A DNA stretch of 32,997 nucleotides from Rubripirellula sp. GTDB lineage: Bacteria > Planctomycetota > Planctomycetia > Pirellulales > Pirellulaceae. The translations under genes were made by a program, and so were the position numbers. Shown here piece by piece: positions 1-9,406 of this stretch (the stretch's first letter is position 1; each line of letters starts with the position of its first letter). The notes beneath the pieces were generated by a model that worked only from the letters and a program-made list of their open reading frames with translations, was not told the origin of the DNA and ran no database searches. The stretch spans positions 1 to 32,997 of the forward strand of contig JAPKCI010000051.1 of assembly GCA_028823035.1 (NCBI GenBank). The letters are read 5' to 3'.

Positions 1-24
1 ATCCGTCCGGTCATCCGTCCGGTC
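1..24. repeat. 12-bp tandem repeat at window edge
   Basis: Two exact copies of the 12-mer atccgtccggtc sit at the very start of the window. The array may continue to the left, outside the sequence. It lies upstream of the cardiolipin synthase gene and no function is visible. Confidence 0.7.
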
Positions 25-301
25 AGTGACGTGTTAGACTGACGCAGGGTTTTGTAATGAATTTTCGGTACAGGCGTACGGAGACGCCGTGGCAGTCGCT
101 GCCGTTTTTTGCTGCCGCGCTGATGGAAGCTGTCTGAGCAGCGGCCGTTTCTGCCAGACGGTGATCGGCCGAAGGCTGTTGGTTGCCGACATCACCGCGA
201 TCTATCAACTCACCGCGATCTATCAACTCACCACGATCAGTGATTTTCATGGCAGAGGTTATGTCGAGAATTCGGTTGTCATTTTTCCAAATTGAAGCTG
301 G
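25..301. other. Intergenic stretch upstream of cls, no gene supported
   Basis: Open frames occur on both strands, but none has a recognisable protein. The long minus-strand frame that crosses this stretch runs antisense through the cardiolipin synthase gene and looks like a shadow. The only structure I see is the 18-bp tandem repeat at 193-238. Confidence 0.5.
193..238. repeat. 18-bp tandem repeat, about 2.5 copies
   Basis: Two identical 18-bp units (caccgcgatctatcaact) occupy 193-210 and 211-228. A partial third copy with one mismatch follows. The array sits about 65-110 bp before the start of cls. It is a simple variable-number-type repeat with no dyad symmetry and no spacers, so it is not a CRISPR. 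Confidence 0.8.
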
Positions 302-1777
302 TTGATTGTTGTGTTGATCGAGTTCTTCCATCCTACCACCATTACATGGAGCATCCATCTTCTGCTCGCGTTGGTGTTGAGCATCCGCGTGATCATGAAA
401 CGTCCTGGCACGGGTGTCGCGCTGGCATGGCTGTTGGTCATCAACGCGATACCGATTTTTGGTGTCCTGATTTATCTGCTGATCGGTGAGCGGCGCATCA
501 GTTGGACTCGGCTGCAGGGCATCAGGCAACTGCGTTCGGACTATGCGCAAGTCATCGATTACGCGGTGCACAAAGGACTGCTTGAGATTGACTGGACACA
601 ACATGGTGATGTGGCGCGGAGTATGGGGCGTCTGGGATGGCGGATGGTTGGTAGCCCAACAGTGGGTGGCAGCAGTTACGAATTGCTGGGAGAGACAGAG
701 GAAATTCTGCGTCGGATCGCTCAGGACATCGACGGTGCGCAGCACAGTGTGCTGATGGAGTTTTATATTTGGAATAGCGGCGGGCTTGGCGATGAAGTTT
801 TGGCGGCCGTCATCCGGGCACAGCAACGAGGAGTGCATTGCTGTCTGTTGATTGATGCTGTGGGGTCCAGGCCATGGTGGAAAGGACCGCAACCACAAAA
901 ATTGCGTGACTCAGGCGTGGAACTGCGAATGGCTCTGCCTGTCGGCTTGTTCAGGACCCTTGTTGGACGTTCGGATCTCCGATTGCATCGAAAGATCGTT
1001 GTAGTTGACAGCGAGGTTGCGTGGACAGGCAGCATGAATCTGGTAGATCCACTGTTTTTCAAGCAGGATCGCGGTGTGGGTGAATGGGTTGATGCCATGG
1101 TTCGCCTGAAAGGATCTGTGGTGTCACCACTTGCCGCGACCGTGATCGGTGACTGGATTCTGGAAGGGGATGATTCACTCTCTGAGTTAATCAGTCGCCA
1201 CCAACTGCACTTGGTCGACCCTGCGGGGACAGCTGATATTCAGGTTATCCCCTCGGGACCGGGTGAAACTAATGATGGATTGCTGCAAATGATCCTGACC
1301 ATGATCAATCGAGCCCGCGAGGAACTGGTGTTGACCACGCCCTACCTTGTCCCGGATGAATCCCTCCTCAGAGCGATTCGCGGTGCCGCGGCACGGGGGG
1401 TCAAGGTGCGGATAATCGTGCCAGAAATGGTTGACTCGATCATGACACGCTACGCAAGTCGTTCCTATTACGATGATTTGCTGCAGAGTGGAGTCGAATT
1501 GCATTTGTACCGGGATGGTCTACTCCATACCAAATCGATCACGATGGACGGACAGGTTTCAATGTTCGGCACAGTGAATTTCGACATGCGCAGCTTGTGG
1601 TTGAATTTCGAAGTGGCCCTGTTCGTGTACGACGACGGTTTTGCAGAAAAGCTGCGTGAATTGCAGCAGTCCTATCTCGATAGCTCCGATCAGATTGACC
1701 ACGAGGAGTGGTCGAAACGGTCATTTGGCAAGCAGTTGCTGGAAAATATGCTGCGTCTGCTCAGTCCGTTGCTCTGA
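302..1777 (+). CDS. cls: Cardiolipin synthase (phospholipase D superfamily)
   Basis: The 491-residue product should condense phosphatidylglycerol into cardiolipin at the inner membrane. The N-terminus has two hydrophobic segments (about residues 10-32 and 38-62), as in bacterial cardiolipin synthases. Two HxKxxxxD (HKD) motifs follow: HRKIVVVD beginning at H229, followed by GSMN, and HTKSITMD beginning at H409, followed by GTVNFD. Both are needed for the PLD two-site reaction and both look intact. The length fits the ClsA-type family. The assumed start is TTG at 302; GTG at 311 and TTG at 314 are in-frame alternatives, and none has a strong ribosome binding site. The gene stands alone, with 171 bp before glutamate decarboxylase. 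Function is confident; exact start is not. Confidence 0.92.
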   Translation: MIVVLIEFFHPTTITWSIHLLLALVLSIRVIMKRPGTGVALAWLLVINAIPIFGVLIYLLIGERRISWTRLQGIRQLRSDYAQVIDYAVHKGLLEIDWTQHGDVARSMGRLGWRMVGSPTVGGSSYELLGETEEILRRIAQDIDGAQHSVLMEFYIWNSGGLGDEVLAAVIRAQQRGVHCCLLIDAVGSRPWWKGPQPQKLRDSGVELRMALPVGLFRTLVGRSDLRLHRKIVVVDSEVAWTGSMNLVDPLFFKQDRGVGEWVDAMVRLKGSVVSPLAATVIGDWILEGDDSLSELISRHQLHLVDPAGTADIQVIPSGPGETNDGLLQMILTMINRAREELVLTTPYLVPDESLLRAIRGAAARGVKVRIIVPEMVDSIMTRYASRSYYDDLLQSGVELHLYRDGLLHTKSITMDGQVSMFGTVNFDMRSLWLNFEVALFVYDDGFAEKLRELQQSYLDSSDQIDHEEWSKRSFGKQLLENMLRLLSPLL

Positions 1778-1948
1778 TTGTTTGGAAAATTTTCATGCAA
1801 GACGCCGTGATCGCGTGAAGCTCTGGGGTTTCCTGTGCCGCCATCGTCTCAGGCGTCCTGTTCGTGGGCTGGCATCTTGGTAAGGTTGTTACCTGAACAA
1901 TTTGTCACACAATCAAGAATTCAGTTTGGAAAATAGGAATCGACAATT

Positions 1949-3346
<1,398 letters not shown>

Positions 3347-3398
3347 TCGTTAGTACGGAATGCATCGTTGGTGATCATGCGGAGGCCAGGACAGCACC

Positions 3399-4328
3399 TT
3401 GATTTCCAAGAATCCACAGGGCGACCAATGTATTGAAAGTCAGGGACCGCGTCCGTTTGTCACCCGAAGAGTGCATCGGCTTGATGACGGCACTCTTGCG
3501 GTTTGGAGTTCACGACATCACCGCAAAGACTTGCCTTTGCCCGAGGCACTGGTCGACGGCGCGATCCGCCATGCCTGTCTTCGTGGTTGGTGTTCGGTCG
3601 GTGGCTTCAATTGGTGGATTGGGTTAGTGTTCGCGGTGGGGTCACTGCTGTTCATCCTGGGGAGTGTTCTGATTTTGTGGCCGAGTCTTGTCGGAACTGG
3701 GGCGTTCAAGCCCGCCCATGTGTTCTTTGTTGGATCTTTGCCGTTCACATTGGCCGCCTGCCTGCAGTTTTATCAGGCGGGAAACGCCACGGACTTTCCA
3801 GTGAAGGGTTCCACGCCGGTTCAACGCAAACTGTTCGGGTGCCGTTTGCGCGAACTTGGGTGGTGGAGCTGTTTGTTGCAGTTCATTGGGACGTTGCTAT
3901 TCAATGTCAGCACCTACCAGGCATTGAATCCGAATCTTGACTGGATTTCAGAGGACATCCGGACTTGGGTACCCAATTTGATCGGGTCGATCCTGTTTCT
4001 GTTGTCTGGTTACATGGCATTTGCCGAAACCTGCCATGCTTATTGGCGATGTTTACCGCGAAATCTTTCTTGGTGGGCCGTGCTATGGAATCTTGCCGGA
4101 TGCATTGGCTTTCTTGTTTCCGCTCTCTTGGCGGTTCTTGTGTCTGCCGCGGATCCAGCCATCCGACTCCAGGTATCGACGGGGTTCACGCTGCTGGGGG
4201 CCACTGGTTTTTTGTTGGGGTCACTGCTCCTCATGCCAGAGGCTGCCACGGAAGGGAAAAAACATCCATCGCCAGATAGCCTTGTTGAGGGTTCCCCAGA
4301 TCAGCTCAACGACGAGACAGCATGCTGA
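3399..4328 (+). CDS. Six-TM membrane protein with three YrhK-like hairpins
   Basis: The 309-residue protein has a soluble N-terminus of about 70 residues and then six hydrophobic segments (roughly 72-95, 104-125, 155-175, 187-208, 225-250, 258-280). They fall into three hairpins. The first segment of each hairpin starts with a WW pair (72-73, 155-156, 225-226), followed by a G-S/T-L-L-F-like pattern. The second segments share GSLPF, GSILF and GATGF. This resembles the two-helix YrhK domain repeated three times; that family link is from memory of the motif style. The start is TTG at 3399 with GGAGG about 13 nt upstream. It follows gadB on the same strand, so co-expression is plausible. Its role is unknown. 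It overlaps no other gene that I accept. Confidence 0.75.
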   Translation: MISKNPQGDQCIESQGPRPFVTRRVHRLDDGTLAVWSSRHHRKDLPLPEALVDGAIRHACLRGWCSVGGFNWWIGLVFAVGSLLFILGSVLILWPSLVGTGAFKPAHVFFVGSLPFTLAACLQFYQAGNATDFPVKGSTPVQRKLFGCRLRELGWWSCLLQFIGTLLFNVSTYQALNPNLDWISEDIRTWVPNLIGSILFLLSGYMAFAETCHAYWRCLPRNLSWWAVLWNLAGCIGFLVSALLAVLVSAADPAIRLQVSTGFTLLGATGFLLGSLLLMPEAATEGKKHPSPDSLVEGSPDQLNDETAC

Positions 4329-4401
4329 TTTGAGTTTGGAAAGATGCTACTATTGCGGTCTGGTTTTCACTGGTTTAGTCGGTGCGTCTAGATTGCAAAA
4401 A

Positions 4402-5154
4402 ATGAGTAGTCACAGTAAATACGATGTCAAGCTGCCTGCCGCATGGGCTGTTCCGGATGAGTTTCGTAATCGTCTTGGGAAGCATGTTGGTAGGCAACGA
4501 ATGATGTGTGTTGATGATCAGGTATTACTGGTGCTGCATGCACCCCCGTTGCCGGATGAGGATGAACGCCGAGGGCGTTTTTTTTGGCGTAAGTCAGACG
4601 GAACCTGGGTGAGCGACCAACTTGGGCAGGGTCCAGGTGCGGTGGTCAAACATCTGAACGAGTACGATCAGCGTCTTGGCGTACTCGAAAAAATGGAGGA
4701 CGAGGCGAAGCACGCCGAGGATCATTACGTGATCTTGGAGTCCCTGTCGCCGCTGCATCGCGCTATCCACAATATGCATTCTGTGATGCAGGATCTACGG
4801 AAGCGGCACCCCGAAGCACGAGAGGTTATCAACATGCGAGACCAGGCCTACGATTTGGAGCGGATGGCCGAGTTGCTGGCGACAGGTACAAAAAATTCAC
4901 TTGATTACAAGATCGCTCGCAGCGCAGAAGAGCAGGCGGCGGCCAGTGATCGGATGGCTGTTGCGTCCCATCGCCTCAATATGCTGGTTGCCTTTTTTTT
5001 CCCCTTGGCAACGATCACGACTGTGTTTGGAATGGAAATCCGAAGCGGTCTCGAAAAAATGCCCCAGCCACATACCTTCGTTGCGGTGATCGGCATCGGG
5101 TTGCTGATGGGTTTTTTCCTGATGTTATTTGTTCGTTTCAGAAATAGTAAGTGA
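4402..5154 (+). CDS. CorA-like membrane protein with altered GMN signature
   Basis: The product has 250 residues from ATG at 4402. The N-terminal about 80 residues look like a soluble alpha/beta domain. A long helical, charged region follows (about 85-190), and the C-terminus has two membrane segments (about 193-209 and 225-245). This is the layout of CorA/MIT magnesium channels. After the first membrane segment the sequence reads VFGMEI (G210-M211-E212) and then EKMP, where CorA has YGMN and FE.MP. The selectivity-filter Asn is therefore Glu here. It is also shorter than E. coli CorA (316 aa). Divalent-cation transport is an inference that the GMN change weakens. A much longer in-frame extension back to 4021 overlaps the upstream gene and was not used. 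Confidence 0.75.
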   Translation: MSSHSKYDVKLPAAWAVPDEFRNRLGKHVGRQRMMCVDDQVLLVLHAPPLPDEDERRGRFFWRKSDGTWVSDQLGQGPGAVVKHLNEYDQRLGVLEKMEDEAKHAEDHYVILESLSPLHRAIHNMHSVMQDLRKRHPEAREVINMRDQAYDLERMAELLATGTKNSLDYKIARSAEEQAAASDRMAVASHRLNMLVAFFFPLATITTVFGMEIRSGLEKMPQPHTFVAVIGIGLLMGFFLMLFVRFRNSK

Positions 5155-5176
5155 GCATTGAATCTGTTCGACGTGC

Positions 5177-5914
5177 TTATTCCTCGCTGCTTTGGTGTTG
5201 ACGCTTCTCCTGCGTGCGACCAGCTTGGGATCGATCGTTTTCCTCAACGGTGAGTACGCGATAGAGTCTGGTGCAGATCAAATCATGGCTCATGTTTTGG
5301 GATGCGAGCATTTCAAGGGCACATTGATCCAGAGCAGCGTTCATGTTCACGAGCGTTCGATTCGGCAGATCCGTTTGCCAGCGAAAAAAGTGGTGCATGG
5401 CGGTCAGACATAATTTACTCCGCATGCGTTTCCAGCCTGAATCTGGTTCCTGGAAGTCGACAAAGTAGAACAGGCCGCCCGGTCGTAACGAGTTCAGCCA
5501 ACGCGGCAGGTGTGTTTCAAGGTCCCGTGCTGTGAAGCAGTCGAGGAAAAACGCGGACACCAAAAGATCAAATTGATTCTCGAATCCCTCGAAATTACGA
5601 GCGTCCTGATGTCGCCATGTGACGTTGCCACGCAGGGGGTGGTTTGAAAGACGTTGTTGCTGGATGTCCAACATCTTTTTGCTTTGATCGATGCTGGTGA
5701 TTTCGCATCCCGGTTGAGACGATAAGAGCGCGTCAAGAAGTCGTCCATTGCCGTCACCCAGGATCAAGGCAGAGCGACATACTGGTATCGAGTTCAACAA
5801 TGCTGTTCGTGCATTCTCCAAATCCGAGCCGAACATCAATTTTTCAAAAAATCGATAGCTGTTGGCCAGTTTGTCATAACCATGGACCGTTGGATTACGC
5901 ATGGGCCGGTTCAA
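5177..5914 (-). CDS. Class I SAM-dependent methyltransferase
   Basis: The 245-residue cytoplasmic protein has a Rossmann methyltransferase pattern. A glycine-rich motif I (ALILGDGNGRLL, residues 49-60) is followed by an acidic residue at the end of strand 2 (D76 in SIDQSK), QDARNF at 103-108, and FDLLVSAFFLD at 115-125 as motif IV. RPGGLFYFVDF (144-154) is the usual post-motif block. The substrate cannot be told from the sequence. Its ATG overlaps the stop of the upstream UbiA-like gene by 4 bases (5911-5914), so the two are translationally coupled. A substrate made or held in the membrane by that partner is a reasonable guess. The last 25 residues are charged and look disordered. Confidence 0.85.
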   Translation of the reverse strand: MNRPMRNPTVHGYDKLANSYRFFEKLMFGSDLENARTALLNSIPVCRSALILGDGNGRLLDALLSSQPGCEITSIDQSKKMLDIQQQRLSNHPLRGNVTWRHQDARNFEGFENQFDLLVSAFFLDCFTARDLETHLPRWLNSLRPGGLFYFVDFQEPDSGWKRMRSKLCLTAMHHFFRWQTDLPNRTLVNMNAALDQCALEMLASQNMSHDLICTRLYRVLTVEENDRSQAGRTQEKRQHQSSEE

Positions 5915-6849
5915 CCGTTATAGGCGCTCAGAATCACAAGCACGATGGGCGGGAAAATGAGTGATATGTCGGCGAGCAATTCACGGCCTGCGGGAGGTTT
6001 GGTAAGCAGTCCGTTTGAATAATGAATATGACGTTCCTGGTGCCGCTGATTTGTCAGCACGGTGATCCCCAGACACAGCGTGCTGCCCATCAAACATCCA
6101 GCGATGAACCATGGAATCGCCTCGAAAATCAGCAGGATGGTTGCTAGGGCAACCTCGAGAAAAATTGCGACTGCAATCGGAGTCACCGTAGCAGATCGCA
6201 GTGAAGTCCATGAGAAGAACGTCTGTGCTGCATCGAGTTGACGTTCCCAATAGGCAACCGTCGCACAGTTGATTGAAAAGAGTGAGCCTGCCACCAAAGT
6301 TGAAAGAAGCAATTGGAATGTTGGTTGATTAGGTGCAGACGACCAGCAAACAAGACTGACACCAAACCCAAAAAGAAAGCCGGCTTGAATCTCCTTGGGG
6401 ATTCTTCGCACCGTCCAAGTCCCGTTTTGAATACCAAACATATAGAGCAGGACGAGCAGCAGGCAACCCACTCCCCATCTGATTTGATTCGTGGTGGCGA
6501 AGGTTGTGATCAGGATCGTATTGATCGCCAGAGCAAGAATCCAGACAATGGAAAGTGGGCGCCGAAACTGGTGATGAAAACGGTGTCTTGAGGTGTGTGG
6601 CAGATCGGGCTTCAACTGTCGTGAGTCGAGTATCCGGTCGGCAGTGTATGCAAGCCAAATCGAGATTCCGATAATGGCACTTTCAACGAGTGTAGGAAAC
6701 CTCCCGCAGAATTGCAGAGTGAAAACCAGTTGCCATGCCAGCCCGACGGTCACCGCGTCAAGCGAGCACAGGTTCACCACGTGCCAGACGCGTGTCCGGT
6801 TCCATGCGGTTGCTTGGGGTGAATCAGATGGAATAGGTGTTGCAACCAA
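5911..6849 (-). CDS. UbiA-like polytopic membrane protein
   Basis: The 312-residue product has about eight hydrophobic segments, and its overall look is that of the UbiA prenyltransferase superfamily. After the second segment it reads AYTADRILD, giving the D71-xxx-D75 spacing of the first Asp-rich motif, but without the usual Asn four residues before. A basic RHRFHHQF stretch follows (88-95). The second Asp-rich motif is not evident; the nearest candidate is CATVAYWERQLD around 195-206. Prenyl transfer is therefore unproven. The gene is coupled to the downstream methyltransferase by a 4-base ATGA overlap, which suggests one pathway, possibly lipid or quinone-like modification. ATG at 6849 gives a short polar N-terminus before the first segment. 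Confidence 0.7.
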   Translation of the reverse strand: MVATPIPSDSPQATAWNRTRVWHVVNLCSLDAVTVGLAWQLVFTLQFCGRFPTLVESAIIGISIWLAYTADRILDSRQLKPDLPHTSRHRFHHQFRRPLSIVWILALAINTILITTFATTNQIRWGVGCLLLVLLYMFGIQNGTWTVRRIPKEIQAGFLFGFGVSLVCWSSAPNQPTFQLLLSTLVAGSLFSINCATVAYWERQLDAAQTFFSWTSLRSATVTPIAVAIFLEVALATILLIFEAIPWFIAGCLMGSTLCLGITVLTNQRHQERHIHYSNGLLTKPPAGRELLADISLIFPPIVLVILSAYNG

Positions 6850-7149
6850 GACGCGAGACTCGGATGTGTGAAGGTTGGGTGATCATCAAAAGGTGGAACG
6901 TTAGTGCTTCAAACATACGGACTATTTAAGTCGATGGAGAGAGAGGCGGCATCCAAAATGGAGTCGTTGACTAGCGGAATCACAACGGATCAGCTTCAAG
7001 CCCTGACTGCAACGAGGAGACGCGGCGGCCAGTTCCCGGGGATTGAGTGGAAAGCCGGTGCAGAAATATCCCCTATATATCCCCGTAACGGCTTTTTCTG
7101 ATTTCACCGTCTCGCTCACAAACCGAAAACACCGTAAATTACACGGCTC
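6850..7149. other. Intergenic stretch before the tRNA
   Basis: No supported gene. A 65-codon plus-strand frame (6904-7101) has no recognisable features. TAAATT at 7135-7140, just before the tRNA, could serve as a -10 element, but I could not pair it with a convincing -35. Confidence 0.4.
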
Positions 7150-7223
7150 GGGGCTGTAGCTCAGTTGGTTAGAGCTGGGGACTCATAATCCCTAGGTCGC
7201 GGGTTCAAGTCCTGCCAGCCCTA
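7150..7223 (+). tRNA. tRNA with CAU anticodon (Ile2 or elongator Met)
   Basis: A full cloverleaf can be folded. The acceptor GGGGCTG (7150-7156) pairs with CAGCCCT (7216-7222), with one G-U at 1-72. The D stem is GCTC/GAGC. The anticodon stem is GGGGA/TCCCT with loop CTCATAA. The T stem is GCGGG/CCTGC with loop TTCAAGT. The discriminator is A and no CCA is encoded. CAU can be elongator Met or the lysidine-modified Ile2 reading AUA. The anticodon arm, with a G-U at 27-43, and the GGTTCAAGTCC T-arm look closer to E. coli tRNA-Ile2 than to its tRNA-Met, but this is comparison from memory. A T6 run follows at 7225-7230. A recombinase remnant starts 66 bp downstream. Confidence 0.93.
7203..7215 (+). 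other. tRNA-side half of a candidate attachment-site direct repeat
   Basis: The 13-mer GTTCAAGTCCTGC in the tRNA T-arm recurs exactly at 9709-9721. Both copies are followed, directly or after 9-10 bases, by a T-run and then AC(T/C)ACA(C/T)CC. Tyrosine recombinases commonly use tRNA 3' ends as attB. The interval between the two copies holds a recombinase remnant and a sulfatase gene. Confidence 0.45.
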
Positions 7224-7289
7224 CTTTTTTACTACACCCGCCTCACTTCTGACTACACCCGGCGGGGCTGCTCCTGCAGTTTCCATGCC

Positions 7290-7820
7290 ATGAAAGTTGG
7301 CTTGGCGGTACTGCCACACCCCCGAGCCGATTACCCGCTATTTCCCCATCTATCCGGCCAATGGGCAAACAAGGTTCGGGGAAAGCTCGATTAGTTGGGC
7401 GTCTGGTCGGATCCCAAAGTAGACGAGGCCAAGTGGGAGCCGGATAAAGCAGCCCTTTTATCGAGTGAAGAACCAGTCGTCGTTGACGGGGTGTCTTTGG
7501 TATGGGCCGGGAATGCTTTTCTGGAAAGTAAGCATCTGCAACACGAGCTATCTCTAAGGCAGTTCAACGACTACTGCAAAGCCACTACTGCAAAGTCACC
7601 GCCCAGATGGTGAATGACTTTCGTAGAGTCAAGCCACTTGAGGAACTGAAACAAGCCGACTTTAAGCGTTACCGAAATTCCTTGCCGGAGTCATGGTAGA
7701 TGCGGCAAGTGAGGGTGTTCTGTAAATGTCTGAACGAAATTGGAGCCACGACTGCACCTAGCAACTACACCCGAGCACTCAGGGACACCCCGAAGCGTGT
7801 CCTACGGAAGCACGAATGAA
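7290..7820 (+). pseudogene. Broken tyrosine recombinase/integrase, N-terminal part only
   Basis: Read in segments, this matches the N-terminal arm and SAM-like core-binding region of the tyrosine recombinases common in planctomycetes. From ATG 7290 it reads PRADYPLFPHLSGQWANKVR, then GKLD, an in-frame TAG at 7392, and then LGVWSDPK. A 14-bp tandem duplication (7570-7583/7584-7597) shifts the frame. Removing one copy restores DYCKVTAQMVNDFRRVKPLE and then KQADFKRYR up to a second stop, TAG at 7697. After that, MRQVRVFCKCLNEIG and TPKRVLRKHE follow, ending at TGA 7818-7820. The catalytic R-H-R-Y domain is absent. The gene is therefore dead at several points: two stops, one frameshift and 3' loss. 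Its place 66 bp behind a tRNA points to an old tRNA-targeted integration. Family assignment is from remembered motif patterns. Confidence 0.82.
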
Positions 7821-7891
7821 CCCGGATCGCTGTAGAAGTTCAAAGAAATATCTGTGTGGATCCGTGTAGCTCTGTGACTCGTCTAATGAAT

Positions 7892-9397
7892 CTACTTCGG
7901 GCTCTCTTGCTTTGATTTTCTGAGGCTGCGTTTCCGAGGTGTCGGGACGGGCGGTTTTGTAGGGCGTGACTCGGCGTCAAAGAACCGCATGTTCTTTCCG
8001 ACTCGATCGACATCTCCAAGGTCGTTGCGGATGTGCTCGGCCTTGCGCAGCAATCGCTCAACCACCTCGGGATGCTGATCGGCGACATTGGTCGTTTCAC
8101 CGAGGTCCGCGTTCAGATCAACGAGGAATGGTTTGTCAAAGCCGATTCGGTCGGCGGGGCCGATGTGATTATTTTTGCTGAATGGGGCCGCGCCGATCGG
8201 TTCCTTGTCGCGCGGCAAATGTAATTTCCATTTGCCTTGTCGGACGGCCTGAAGGTGGACTCGCAAATAGTAATAGAAGGTCTTGTCTCGCGTCGCCTTG
8301 TTGAACTCACCGTGAAAGAGATGCCGGATGTCTTCGCCGTCAATCACACGGTCGGTTGGAGCGGCCGCGCCTGCTAAGGCTGCGAATGTCGGCAAGACGT
8401 CCAACGTACTGGCAATGGAGTCGCAAACGGTTCCCGCTGGCACACGATCCGGCCCCCACAAGATAGTCGGCACACGCAGGCCGCCCTCAAACGTTGAAAC
8501 CTTTCCGCTGCGAAGTGGCCCAGCCGATCCACCGTGGTCGGTCGGAAGCCGGCCATCGGCGTGGTCCTTGTTCTTGATCAGCCACGGACCATTGTCGCTT
8601 GTGAACAGCACATAGGTGTTCTTTTCCAGCCCCATCTCCTGAACTGCGTCGACGATGCGTCCCACATTGAAGTCGATTTCTTCGATCACGTCGCCATACA
8701 ATCCGCGGTTGCTTTTGCCTTTAAATTGCTCCGAAGCGTCGAGTCGCGTATGCGGCATCGTGTGCGGGATATAGACGAAGAACGGCCGATCCTTGTTCTT
8801 CCGCATGAAACCAATCGCCTCGTCGGTGTACCGCTTGGTCAACGTGGCCATATTCGTCTTGGGCTCGATCAATGCTTCATCGCGATAGAGGTTGGCGACG
8901 CTGTCGTTGCTGGTCGGCGTCCCAAAGAAGTAGTCGAAACCCTGATGCGTGGGGAGCAAGTCCATGAAGAAACCTTGTTGAGCATGTTTGGCTAGATCCC
9001 ATTTGCCAAAACACGCGGTGGCGTAACCTTTTGTTTTGAGTACTTCGGCAACTGTGATTTCATCGCTGTGAAGAATGGGGTGGACTTGCTTCACGTCGCC
9101 GCGTTCAGCGACACGCATCGGATAGCACCCTGTCATGATCGCCGCACGTGACGGCCCACAAATCGACTGCGCGTAAAAGCTCGTGAACTTCATGCCTTGT
9201 GCGGCCATGGCATCCAATCGAGGCGTGCGGATGTCGGGCGAGCCAAAACATCCCACATCCTGATATCCCTGATCGTCCGTGAAAATCACAACAAAGTTGG
9301 GCAAGCGATCAGCGGCCTGTGCGACCGTTGGCCCAACAGACAACATGGGCGACAACCCGACCAATGCGATCAGAAAAAAGCATGAGCGGTAATTCAT
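7892..9397 (-). CDS. Secreted sulfatase (arylsulfatase A type)
   Basis: A signal peptide (about residues 1-28, ending VAQA) precedes a type I sulfatase domain. The family signature C-x-P-S-R is present as CGPSRAAIMTG, with the cysteine at residue 80 from ATG 9397; it must be converted to formylglycine. The metal-binding FTDDQG block is near residue 40. Further sulfatase-typical stretches are GKWDLAKH, PFFVYIPHTMPHTR and LFTSDNGPW, plus a C-terminal FLVDLNADLGETTNVAD block. The product should hydrolyse sulfate esters on polysaccharides outside the cytoplasm; the substrate is unknown. A GTG nine bases upstream (9406) is an alternative start. It lies between the recombinase remnant and the T-arm repeat at 9709, so it may be cargo of a relict element. 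Confidence 0.93.
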   Translation of the reverse strand: MNYRSCFFLIALVGLSPMLSVGPTVAQAADRLPNFVVIFTDDQGYQDVGCFGSPDIRTPRLDAMAAQGMKFTSFYAQSICGPSRAAIMTGCYPMRVAERGDVKQVHPILHSDEITVAEVLKTKGYATACFGKWDLAKHAQQGFFMDLLPTHQGFDYFFGTPTSNDSVANLYRDEALIEPKTNMATLTKRYTDEAIGFMRKNKDRPFFVYIPHTMPHTRLDASEQFKGKSNRGLYGDVIEEIDFNVGRIVDAVQEMGLEKNTYVLFTSDNGPWLIKNKDHADGRLPTDHGGSAGPLRSGKVSTFEGGLRVPTILWGPDRVPAGTVCDSIASTLDVLPTFAALAGAAAPTDRVIDGEDIRHLFHGEFNKATRDKTFYYYLRVHLQAVRQGKWKLHLPRDKEPIGAAPFSKNNHIGPADRIGFDKPFLVDLNADLGETTNVADQHPEVVERLLRKAEHIRNDLGDVDRVGKNMRFFDAESRPTKPPVPTPRKRSLRKSKQESPK

Positions 9398-9406
9398 GTG
9401 GGTCAC

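Noticed and set aside
23-898. 291-codon minus-strand open frame
   Set aside because: It runs antisense through the well-supported cardiolipin synthase gene, and its translation is rich in His, Gln, Thr and Arg with no recognisable domain.
4021-4401. N-terminal extension of the CorA-like protein
   Set aside because: It overlaps the preceding membrane-protein gene in another frame; ATG 4402 gives a sensible family length.
6904-7101. 65-codon plus-strand frame before the tRNA
   Set aside because: No conserved motif, no ribosome site and no neighbour that would explain it.
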